Below, one piece after another: positions 1 to 5,162 of a stretch of 5,742 nt of DNA (position 1 is the first letter of the stretch; every line of letters starts with the position of its first letter). The notes beneath the pieces were generated by a model, which searched no databases, was not told the DNA's origin, and saw nothing but the letters and a program-made list of their open reading frames with translations. Source of the stretch: Candidatus Gallimonas intestinigallinarum (GTDB lineage: Bacteria; Bacillota_A; Clostridia; Christensenellales; Borkfalkiaceae); assembly GCA_019116405.1 (NCBI GenBank), contig DXBS01000116.1:1-5742 (forward strand), written 5' to 3'. A program made the position numbers and the translations under genes.

Positions 1-813
1 GGTGTGGAGTCGAACGGCGCTTTTATCGCCCTGATTGCAGGCGGAATCGTGCTGTTTTTGGTCTCCCTCGTGCTTGCATGCGGGTTTAAGACGCTGCAGC
101 CCAATGAGTCCTACGTCTTTACGCTGTTCGGTAAGTATTACGGCTCTTTGAAGCGGGACGGCTTTTTCTGGGTCAATCCCTTCTGCTCGACGGTCAACCC
201 TGCCCGCGCCATGATGGGAACAAATCGCAAGCTCTCCTTGAAGGCGATGACGCTCAACAATGAAAAGCAGAAGGTCAACGACGAGGAGGGCAATCCCATT
301 GAGATCTCCGTCGTCGTCATCTGGCGCATCGTCAATACAGCGCGCGCGGTGTTCAACGTGGACAATTACATGGCATATCTCTCCACGCAGTGCGACGCGG
401 CGATCCGTCAGGTCGCGCGCCAGTATCCCTATGACGTCTCCAGCAACGGCGACGAAAAGTCGCTGCGCGGCTCTGCGCAGGAAGTTGCGGACATTCTGCG
501 CGGCGAGATCCAGGAGCGTGCCGACATGGCGGGTATCGAAATTTTAGAGGCGCGCATTTCCCACCTTGCTTATGCGCCCGAGATCGCGGCGGCGATGCTG
601 CAGCGTCAGCAGGCGTCGGCGATCATTGCGGCAAGGCAGAAGATTGTCGAAGGCGCCGTCTCCATGGTCAAAATGGCGCTCGATAAGCTCTCCGACGAGC
701 AGATCGTCGATCTCGACGACGAGCGCAAGGCACAGATGGTGAGCAATCTCCTCGTCGTTCTGTGCGGAAACAAGGATGCGCAGCCCATCGTCAACAGCGG
801 GAGCATCTATTGA
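1..813 (+). CDS. SPFH/band-7 domain membrane protein (5' end possibly outside window)
   Basis: Frame 1 is open to the window edge. A GTG at position 4 could be the start, but its ribosome binding site would lie outside, so the N-terminus may be truncated by a few residues. Counting from that GTG, the protein has 269 residues. Residues 6-26 form one hydrophobic membrane anchor. An SPFH (stomatin/prohibitin/flotillin) domain follows from about 31 to 190, opening with [15 protein letters not shown] and GFFWVNPF. A helical Ala/Gln/Arg-rich stretch (about 190-225, with [17 protein letters not shown]) then leads to a conserved-looking tail, [19 protein letters not shown]. Proteins of this family oligomerise at the membrane and organise or protect other membrane proteins; the client here is unknown. 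The stop overlaps the start of the zinc-ribbon gene, so the two are probably translated together. The family call is confident; the cellular role is not. Confidence 0.9.
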   Translation, partial: GVESNGAFIALIAGGIVLFLVSLVLACGFKTLQPNESYVFTLFGKYYGSLKRDGFFWVNPFCSTVNPARAMMGTNRKLSLKAMTLNNEKQKVNDEEGNPIEISVVVIWRIVNTARAVFNVDNYMAYLSTQCDAAIRQVARQYPYDVSSNGDEKSLRGSAQEVADILRGEIQERADMAGIEILEARISHLAYAPEIAAAMLQRQQASAIIAARQKIVEGAVSMVKMALDKLSDEQIVDLDDERKAQMVSNLLVVLCGNKDAQPIVNSGSIY

Positions 814-1031
814 TGCCGCGTTGTGAAAAGTGCGGCTCCGCTGCGACGGTGGAGATCGTTTTTTCGACGAGCGGCGGGCTGGTCGCCGTTCCAAAGGTCC
901 AGCGCAAAAAATTGTTTCCGAAATATTCCTATATGACGGGCCGGGCATGTACGGACTGCGGCGCGGTGTTTGATCTGCGCCTGAACGAGCCGCAAAAGTT
1001 CAAGCCGTTCGTCAATTATTCTGGGAAATAA
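813..1031 (+). CDS. small two-CxxC zinc-ribbon protein, unknown function
   Basis: The gene encodes 72 residues. The ATG at 813 overlaps the SPFH stop as TGATG and has GGGAG at 799-803, nine bases upstream. This start is preferred over an in-frame ATG at 762, which would lie inside the SPFH gene and add a non-homologous-looking leader. Cys4-x2-Cys7 near the N-terminus and Cys46-x2-Cys49 near the middle (MPRCEKCG and ACTDCG) form a standard four-cysteine zinc-ribbon set. The segment between them is basic and hydrophobic (about 24-41), and there is no membrane segment. It is probably a small cytoplasmic zinc-binding protein that pairs with the SPFH or downstream membrane protein, given the translational coupling. 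That partnership is inferred from gene order alone. A nucleic-acid-binding role is also possible for a zinc ribbon this small. Confidence 0.85.
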   Translation: MPRCEKCGSAATVEIVFSTSGGLVAVPKVQRKKLFPKYSYMTGRACTDCGAVFDLRLNEPQKFKPFVNYSGK

Positions 1032-1045
1032 CAGGGAGGCAAGTC

Positions 1046-2251
1046 ATGACCGAACTTGTCAGACTGTATCTGAACGCAGGCAGGCTCGAGCGCTTCCGCC
1101 TTGATTCGCTTATTCAGGCGGGGCTGGTTCTGCTTGCGTTCGGCGGACTGTGTCTTGCTGTTGTATTTCTGGAACATATAGGGAGCGTGGGCGGCATCGT
1201 CTTGCTTGCGCTTTCGACGGCGGCGAGCATTGCGAGCATGGTTTCCGTTGCCCTGCAAAGGCGCTACACGTTCACGCTGTGTGACGCGCAGTATGCCGAC
1301 GATCAGAGCACTGCGTCCGAGGAGGCGCGCGCCGTTTCCGAGCGGTACTATCGCCGCCTGCTCGTTCTCAAAGGGGAGGAGAGCGGGCCGCTTCAATGGA
1401 TTGCTACGATCCTGCAATACGCCGCCCTGATCGCGGGGAGCGTCAGTTCTGCGCTGTATCTGTACAATGTCATCGGCAGTGAAGGATATATTTACTGCCT
1501 GCTCGGCGTTACTGCGGCGGTCTTTTTGGGGTTTGTTTTGCGCATCGTGCTCGCCATGCAAATGGAGAGCGCGTGCAGTCTGTTCCGCGTGGAGATGCGC
1601 CGCGAGATCGCCTTCTACCGTGCGCGTGCGACCCGTGAGGGCGTCAAAGTATCGCAGAGTACCGCGTCCGTCCTGCCCGTCGACCATTTTCTTACGGACG
1701 ATCTGCGCGTGGAATACCGTCTGCTGCAAAAGAGGAGCGATGTCTCTATGATCGGCTGGATGATCGCATTCGTGCTCTTGTTTGCAAGTGGGCTGAACGA
1801 TATGGCGCCGACTGCGGCGTTGGTGCTCGGCTGCATTTTCGCGGCGCTCGTTCTTTTTCTCATCGTGCGCATGGTACAGCTGCAGCGGCGGATCAACGCG
1901 CTGTGGAAGGCAAACGAGCGCTCGTTTACGGAGTCGGAAATTGATGAACTGCGCAGGAGCCTGCAAAATGCCTATCTTCGATTGCAGCGGCGGGGGAATC
2001 TCTTGTTTTTGAGCGCGATCGCGCTCGCCGTCATCGGTGCAATTGTACTGACGGCAGTCGGCTACGCTCTGGGCGAGGTGGACGCTGCCTCCCTTTGGGA
2101 AAACTTTGCGGGCACGGCGTTCCTCTTGCTGCTCGTGTTCGCAGTCGCGGCGTTCGTTATCTGGGTGATCATGTATGCAATGTACCGCAGGCGTGTTTCG
2201 CCCGTGGAAAAGCGTCTGAGCGAGATGAACGCAACGGAGAAGCAAGTATGA
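1046..2251 (+). CDS. polytopic membrane protein, about eight TM segments, unknown function
   Basis: The gene encodes 401 residues and begins 14 nt after the zinc-ribbon gene, with AGGGAGG at 1033-1039 ideally spaced from ATG 1046. I do not recognise the family. Hydrophobic segments fall in four close pairs: about 22-42 and 48-70, 117-140 and 147-172, 233-251 and 255-277, 317-341 and 351-380. Each pair has a short turn, and the pairs are separated by charged, Arg/Glu-rich soluble stretches of roughly 40-60 residues (about 71-115, 173-232, 278-316). The soluble parts look helical, for example RRINALWKANERSFTESE. The N-terminal arm (1-20) and C-terminal tail (381-401) are charged and probably cytoplasmic, which would put all the linkers on the cytoplasmic face. 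No catalytic motif, Walker motif or transporter signature is visible. It may be a client or scaffold partner of the SPFH protein two genes upstream. Its stop overlaps the next start as ATGA. Confidence 0.85.
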   Translation: MTELVRLYLNAGRLERFRLDSLIQAGLVLLAFGGLCLAVVFLEHIGSVGGIVLLALSTAASIASMVSVALQRRYTFTLCDAQYADDQSTASEEARAVSERYYRRLLVLKGEESGPLQWIATILQYAALIAGSVSSALYLYNVIGSEGYIYCLLGVTAAVFLGFVLRIVLAMQMESACSLFRVEMRREIAFYRARATREGVKVSQSTASVLPVDHFLTDDLRVEYRLLQKRSDVSMIGWMIAFVLLFASGLNDMAPTAALVLGCIFAALVLFLIVRMVQLQRRINALWKANERSFTESEIDELRRSLQNAYLRLQRRGNLLFLSAIALAVIGAIVLTAVGYALGEVDAASLWENFAGTAFLLLLVFAVAAFVIWVIMYAMYRRRVSPVEKRLSEMNATEKQV

Positions 2252-2481
2252 GTCCGCGTACAGTCCGCGTTACGGAGGAGCCTATGGACGAGGAAAAGAA
2301 GCAACGCAATACGACGAAGAAGCAGGTGCCTCTTCGCCTCTCGCCGTCGCTCTACGCCGAGCTCATGCAGTGGGCGGAGACGGATTTTCGCTCGCTCAAC
2401 GGACAGATCGAATACCTTCTCACCGAGTGCGTCAAAAAGCGGCGCGGTGATGGGGAGGGAAAACAGGGGTCTTCCCGATAG
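2248..2481 (+). CDS. Arc-type ribbon-helix-helix DNA-binding protein
   Basis: The gene encodes 77 residues from ATG 2248, which overlaps the upstream stop as ATGA and has GGAGA at 2236-2240. An in-frame ATG at 2284 (giving 65 residues) has a stronger GGAGGAG at 2274-2280, so the true start is uncertain. Both versions keep the whole fold. A basic Lys-rich arm leads to the beta strand KKQVPLRL (24-31). Helix A follows (about 32-46, SPSLYAELMQWAETD), then helix B after the FRSLNGQIEYLL turn (47-64). This matches the Arc/MetJ-like ribbon-helix-helix fold, in which a dimer inserts its paired strands into the major groove. The 66-77 tail is Gly/Lys-rich and likely disordered. It could regulate its own operon or the ABC operon that begins 76 bases downstream. 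No toxin gene is adjacent, so an antitoxin role is not supported. Confidence 0.85.
   Translation: MSPRTVRVTEEPMDEEKKQRNTTKKQVPLRLSPSLYAELMQWAETDFRSLNGQIEYLLTECVKKRRGDGEGKQGSSR
2274..2280 (+). promoter_or_regulatory. internal ribosome binding site for alternative RHH start
   Basis: GGAGGAG lies just upstream of an in-frame ATG at 2284 and is a better match than the GGAGA serving ATG 2248. It would make a form lacking the first 12 residues, which lie outside the predicted DNA-binding fold. Either this is the real start or two forms are made. Confidence 0.5.
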
Positions 2482-2491
2482 AAAAATCGGG
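2474..2491. repeat. short inverted repeat between RHH stop and ABC promoter
   Basis: CCCGAT at 2474-2479 is repeated as its exact reverse complement ATCGGG at 2486-2491, with a 6-base A-rich spacer. It overlaps the RHH stop codon (TAG 2479-2481) and ends eight bases before the -35 box of the ABC promoter. No T-run follows, so it is a poor intrinsic terminator. It could instead be a protein-binding site, which is inference. Confidence 0.4.
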
Positions 2492-2499
2492 CAGGGTAC

Positions 2500-2528
2500 T
2501 TGTTTCGCGCGGCATAATATGATAAAAT
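2500..2528 (+). promoter_or_regulatory. sigma-A-type promoter of the ABC operon
   Basis: TTGTTT (-35, 2500-2505) and TAAAAT (-10, 2523-2528) are separated by exactly 17 bases. A TG at 2520-2521 placed one base before the -10 makes it an extended -10 element. The local sequence turns AT-rich here within a GC-rich region. Transcription would begin near 2535 and give a leader of about 22 bases before ATG 2557. Confidence 0.7.
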
Positions 2529-2540
2529 AGAGAAAAAATC

Positions 2541-2548
2541 AAAGGAGA
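2541..2548 (+). promoter_or_regulatory. ribosome binding site fixing the ABC ATPase start
   Basis: AAAGGAGA ends eight bases before ATG 2557. It supports that start, and so the long N-terminal extension, over any start nearer the ATPase domain. An out-of-frame ATG at 2549 sits too close to this site to be used. Confidence 0.7.
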
Positions 2549-2556
2549 ATGGAAAA

Positions 2557-3570
2557 ATGGGAGATCTGGAGACCCCCGCAGAGAACGCTGCCTCCACGCA
2601 GGAGGGCGGCGCTCTGCCTGCGCAGGACGCGGCTCCTGCGCAAAACGTGCAGGTCTCGCCTGTGCAGGATACTTCGGCACCCGCAGACGGCGCGCAAGTG
2701 CTGCCTGTGCAGGATGCCTCGACGCCCGCAAATGGCGCGCAAGTGCCGCCCGCGCGGGGAAATGCCGAACAGTCGGCATGGACGGGGCGGACGCAAAACA
2801 ATGACGCTGCCGACGGACAGCCGATCTACGAGATCAGGCAGCTTCCGACGGCGGCAAGCTATCACGAATCGGACGTGTCCGTGCTGGAGTGCCGCGGACT
2901 GAACAAGGCATACGGCGGGACGGTCGCGCTGTATAACGTCAACCTGACGGTGCGTACGGGCGGCGTTGTGGGCTTGCTCGGTCCCAACGGGAGCGGGAAA
3001 TCGACGCTCATCAAGCTCGCCATGGGGATGCTGCAGCCCTCGATGGGGGAGATCCTCATCTGCGGGAAGAGACCGTCCCCTGCCACCAAGGCGGTCACGG
3101 CGTACCTGCCCGACACGCCTCACCTGCCGCGCTGGATGACGGTGGAAAAGGCATTTGACTATGTCGCGGACTTCTTCCCCGATTTCCGCAAGGATCGCGC
3201 CGACGAGCTCTTATCCCGCCTCAGAGTCGCGCCCAAGACCAACCTGAAGGCGCTCTCCAAGGGAAATCTGGAGAAGGTCTGCCTGATCGCGACGATGGCA
3301 CGCGATGCAAAGCTGTATATCCTCGACGAGCCGATCGCGGGCGTCGACCCTGCGGCGCGCGACTTTATCCTGGAGACGATCATCTGCAACAAGCCGGAGT
3401 ACTCGACCATCCTCTTGTGTACGCACCTGATCGCCGATATCGAGCCGGTGCTCTCGCACGCGATCTTTTTGAACCGCGGGCAGGTCGTGCTCGATAAGGA
3501 CGTCAAGGACGTCTACGCGCAGGATAGAAAGACGCTGGATGAACTGTTCCGGGAGGTGTTCAGATGGTAG
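2557..3570 (+). CDS. ABC transporter ATP-binding protein, YtrB-like, with N-terminal repeat extension
   Basis: The gene encodes 337 residues. The ATPase domain starts near residue 107 (SVLECRGLNKAYGG). It has Walker A GPNGSGKST (142-150), signature LSKGN (233-237), Walker B LYILDEP (253-259), D-loop AGVDP and the switch histidine His290 (CTHLIADIEP). The Q-loop region reads YLPDTPHLP (183-191), with Asp186 at the usual glutamine position, and the signature has Lys-Gly-Asn instead of Gly-Gly-Gln. As far as I recall, both features resemble the YtrB-like ABC-2 group. The soluble subunit would act as a dimer with the downstream permease, coupling ATP hydrolysis to export or efflux; the substrate is unknown. 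Residues 1-105 are unusual: Ala/Pro/Gln-rich, low-complexity, with tandem 14-15-residue repeats, and absent from typical members of about 230-300 residues. The stop overlaps the permease start. The ATPase call is certain; the transporter subfamily is less so. Confidence 0.93.
   Translation: MGDLETPAENAASTQEGGALPAQDAAPAQNVQVSPVQDTSAPADGAQVLPVQDASTPANGAQVPPARGNAEQSAWTGRTQNNDAADGQPIYEIRQLPTAASYHESDVSVLECRGLNKAYGGTVALYNVNLTVRTGGVVGLLGPNGSGKSTLIKLAMGMLQPSMGEILICGKRPSPATKAVTAYLPDTPHLPRWMTVEKAFDYVADFFPDFRKDRADELLSRLRVAPKTNLKALSKGNLEKVCLIATMARDAKLYILDEPIAGVDPAARDFILETIICNKPEYSTILLCTHLIADIEPVLSHAIFLNRGQVVLDKDVKDVYAQDRKTLDELFREVFRW
2617..2748 (+). repeat. tandem 42-45 bp coding repeats in the ABC ATPase extension
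   Basis: Two adjacent 45-bp units (2659-2703 and 2704-2748) match at about 38 of 45 positions. They encode PVQDTSAPADGAQVL and PVQDASTPANGAQVP. A more diverged 42-bp unit (2617-2658, PAQDAAPAQNVQVS) precedes them, and a fragment beginning PARG follows. They are in frame and lie wholly in the disordered N-terminal extension. Confidence 0.75.
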
Positions 3571-4319
3571 GAAAACTCATGAAGCACGAGCTGTATGCGA
3601 TCGGCCGCGTGCTCATCTTCTTTGCGATCGCACTTTTAGGGCTTGCAGTTCTTCTGCGCATCATGTTTGCCGTCGCGCCCAACAGTACATTTTCGGTGAT
3701 GATCCTGCTCTTCTATGTCTACGGACTGCTCGCGATGCTGATTGCCGCATTCTGGCTTGCGATCGTCCGCTTCTACAGGCCGCTCTTCACGGGGGAAGGG
3801 TATCTGACCCTCTCCATGCCCGTGTCGGCGGATCAGCTCATCTGGTCCAAACTCTTTTCGGCGCTCATTGCGGAGGCGTTTGCGGTCGTCGTCTGCGTCC
3901 TCTCGGGATGCATCTTCCTCATCGGGCTCGACGGCGAGATCTTGCAGCAATTGTGGGTTGTCGTGAGCGAACTTTTCACGCAGCTGGGATTCATTGTGCA
4001 GTACGATCCGCTCTACATTGTGGAGTTTGTCTGCCTCTTCATTGCTGCGCTGCCCATGAATCTGCTCATGTTCTACCTCATTCTGTCGCTTGCGCAGCTG
4101 TGCACCCGTCATCGCATCGGCATGGCGTTCGTCATCGGGTTTGCCTTCTCGATGGGGCTTTCCATCATCAATACCTGCGTGCTCATGCCCTTGTTGGATC
4201 TCATTTCCGTCCTCCATATCGCGCTGTGGGTCTGGATCGCGCTCTATCTCATTGCGGACGTTGCCTGCTTCCTGCTCGTGCGCTATATCCTGCGCAATAA
4301 GGTCAATCTCATCGTATGA
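3564..4319 (+). CDS. ABC-2 type transporter permease
   Basis: The gene encodes 251 residues. ATG 3564 lies inside the end of the ATPase gene (stop 3568-3570), and GGGAGG at 3551-3556 supplies the ribosome binding site. About six membrane segments are visible: roughly 14-37, 43-69, 97-122, 150-176, 182-208 and 214-241. Between segments 2 and 3, on the presumed cytoplasmic side, is RFYRPLFTGEGYLTLSMPVS (69-88). This resembles the conserved linker of Gram-positive ABC-2 permeases that pair with YtrB-like ATPases, and it probably contacts the ATPase. The start MVGKLMKHEL is a typical short cytoplasmic N-terminus for the family. Its substrate cannot be read from sequence; relatives include antimicrobial-peptide and cell-envelope stress exporters. 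Pairing with the upstream ATPase is strongly supported by the overlap and order. Confidence 0.88.
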   Translation: MVGKLMKHELYAIGRVLIFFAIALLGLAVLLRIMFAVAPNSTFSVMILLFYVYGLLAMLIAAFWLAIVRFYRPLFTGEGYLTLSMPVSADQLIWSKLFSALIAEAFAVVVCVLSGCIFLIGLDGEILQQLWVVVSELFTQLGFIVQYDPLYIVEFVCLFIAALPMNLLMFYLILSLAQLCTRHRIGMAFVIGFAFSMGLSIINTCVLMPLLDLISVLHIALWVWIALYLIADVACFLLVRYILRNKVNLIV

Positions 4320-5020
4320 CGTTCCAGGAATATCTGCAGACGGAATACTTCAAAAAGCTGGACGGAAACCTGCGCGAATCCAAGCGGATGAAAAAGTGGA
4401 TATGGATCCTCCTTGGTCTGTTTATAGGCGCCATGGTGGTCGGATATCTCTTGTTCGACGAGGAAAAGAATGATGCGGGAATCTGGGATTGGCAGAATAT
4501 TCTGTCACTTTCCCTGGTCGGCGTCGGGTTTGTGTTCATGATCGTGCTGTGCGTGTTCGGCGCGCGCTACACCAAGCGGGACGACAACGGCAACGTTCGC
4601 CCCGCGTACCTGATCGCCCTTTGGCTGTACGCGTGGGAGGCGTTTTCGGACGGCTGGCGGGCGGAGAACGGGGTCGTCACGTTCTATCTCGATTGCCGCA
4701 GCGTGCGGCCCAAGGAGTACGAAATGTGGCTGGAGCGGGAAGAGGAGGCGGTGCAAGTGCTTCCCGATGCGCTCAAAGAGACGGGAGATATCATGGACGC
4801 CCTCCTCATCGTGCAGATGGGGCTCTATGCCTGGGTGGAGAAGGCCTCTCCCGTGCTGACCTCGGTGCGCTATCGCGTCAAGGAGAACGGCGTGCTCGCG
4901 GATAAAAAGTGGAGCTTTTTATGGCGGGAGGGAAAGCCCAAGTATGCGATGCGCCGCGTCAGATATTCCTACCGCCGTGCGCGCAGGATCGCGATGAAAA
5001 AGGGGATCATTGAACAATAA
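4316..5020 (+). CDS. two-TM membrane protein of the ABC operon, unknown function
   Basis: The gene encodes 234 residues. ATG 4316 overlaps the permease stop as ATGA. No good ribosome binding site is present (only TAAGG at 4298-4302, 13 bases away), so it is probably read by translational coupling. I do not recognise the family. After a basic N-terminal arm (FKKLDGNLRESKRMKK), segments 27-46 and 61-83 cross the membrane, with a short acidic loop between (DEEKNDAGIWDWQN). A soluble domain follows from about 84 to 234, probably cytoplasmic. It has beta-like stretches (ENGVVTFYLDCRSV, PVLTSVRYRVKENGVL) and ends in a very basic tail (RRVRYSYRRARRIAMKKG). It could be an accessory or sensing subunit of the transporter, but only its position suggests this. 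Its stop codon lies within the 8 bases before the ISL3 element, so its C-terminus appears intact. Confidence 0.8.
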   Translation: MTFQEYLQTEYFKKLDGNLRESKRMKKWIWILLGLFIGAMVVGYLLFDEEKNDAGIWDWQNILSLSLVGVGFVFMIVLCVFGARYTKRDDNGNVRPAYLIALWLYAWEAFSDGWRAENGVVTFYLDCRSVRPKEYEMWLEREEEAVQVLPDALKETGDIMDALLIVQMGLYAWVEKASPVLTSVRYRVKENGVLADKKWSFLWREGKPKYAMRRVRYSYRRARRIAMKKGIIEQ

Positions 5021-5022
5021 AA
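5015..5022. repeat. putative left target-site duplication of the IS
   Basis: CAATAAAA directly precedes the presumed IS end. ISL3 elements usually make 8-bp, AT-rich target duplications. The right copy is outside the window, so this cannot be confirmed. It includes the stop codon of the preceding gene (TAA 5018-5020). Confidence 0.35.
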
Positions 5023-5046
5023 GGCTCTATAATAAATGTTGGGGTG
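5023..5046 (+). repeat. presumed left terminal inverted repeat of the ISL3 element
   Basis: GGCTCTATAATAAATGTTGG begins 3 bases after the upstream stop codon. ISL3-family ends commonly start with GG followed by CTCT, as here. The partner repeat is outside the window, so the inner limit (given here as about 24 bp) is a guess. Confidence 0.5.
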
Positions 5047-5070
5047 AGGGAACTTGCTTCAACATTTTTT
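5034..5070 (+). terminator. intrinsic terminator inside the IS left end
   Basis: Bases 5034-5048 pair with 5053-5067 in an unbroken 15-bp RNA stem. The outer eight pairs (AAATGTTG with CAACATTT) and three inner ones are Watson-Crick; four are G-U. The loop, 5049-5052, is GGAA, a GNRA tetraloop. The stem runs into six consecutive T (5065-5070). Because of the G-U pairs, the fold is good only in RNA read rightward, that is, entering the IS from the ABC operon. Confidence 0.7.
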
Positions 5071-5071
5071 G

Positions 5072-5077
5072 TATAAT
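5072..5077 (+). promoter_or_regulatory. possible transposase promoter -10 box
   Basis: A perfect TATAAT directly follows the terminator T-run. No acceptable -35 hexamer lies 16-18 bases upstream; TTGCTT at 5054-5059 is only 12 bases away. Use as a promoter is therefore uncertain. If it is used, the transcript would start near 5084. Confidence 0.4.
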
Positions 5078-5089
5078 GGCACAAAAAAA

Positions 5090-5162
5090 GAAGCATAGAA
5101 AGAAAATCTCTTGTAAAATGAATTTACCACAAAACATCCAAGGAGATATTCAACTATGCTTC
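5090..5162 (+). promoter_or_regulatory. leader hairpin occluding transposase SD and start codon
   Basis: Three stems stack in register. GAAGCATAG (5090-5098) pairs perfectly with CTATGCTTC (5154-5162), which contains the ATG at 5156. GAA (5102-5104) pairs with TTC (5149-5151). ATCTCTT (5106-5112) pairs with AGGAGAT (5141-5147), the Shine-Dalgarno, with one G-U. Only small internal loops (3x2 and 1x1) interrupt them. The apical loop, 5113-5140, can itself form a 5-bp stem (5113-5117 with 5123-5127). In this fold the ribosome binding site and start codon are both paired. Confidence 0.55.

Noticed and set aside
762..812. Upstream in-frame ATG for the zinc-ribbon protein
   Set aside because: It would extend the protein 17 residues into the SPFH gene. 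ATG 813 has GGGAG at ideal spacing and the common TGATG coupling.
1016..2245. 409-codon open frame on the - strand opposite the eight-TM gene
   Set aside because: It starts with TTG and has no Shine-Dalgarno. Its product is a His/Arg/Gln-rich mixture without domain-like features, whereas the + strand frame has a good ribosome binding site, clear membrane segments and operon overlaps. It is a codon-bias shadow.
2248..2481. RHH protein as the antitoxin of a toxin-antitoxin pair
   Set aside because: Neither neighbour looks like a toxin: one is a polytopic membrane protein, the other an ABC ATPase with its own promoter.
2474..2491. Inverted repeat after the RHH gene read as an intrinsic terminator
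   Set aside because: The stem is only 6 bp and is followed by GCAGGGTAC rather than a T-run. It is kept only as a possible binding site.
2539..3123. 194-codon open frame on the - strand opposite the ABC ATPase 5' half
   Set aside because: It covers the Walker A region of a certain gene, reads Arg-rich with no motif, and runs across the ABC promoter and ribosome binding site.
3539..4300. 253-codon + strand frame overlapping the permease
   Set aside because: It is His/Arg/Cys-rich with no membrane pattern. The frame at 3564 gives a proper ABC-2 permease with a good ribosome binding site.
5028..5033. TATAAT inside the terminal repeat as a promoter
   Set aside because: No -35-like hexamer is found 16-18 bases upstream; TTGAAC at 5010-5015 is only 12 bases away. 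Transcripts would begin within the terminator stem.
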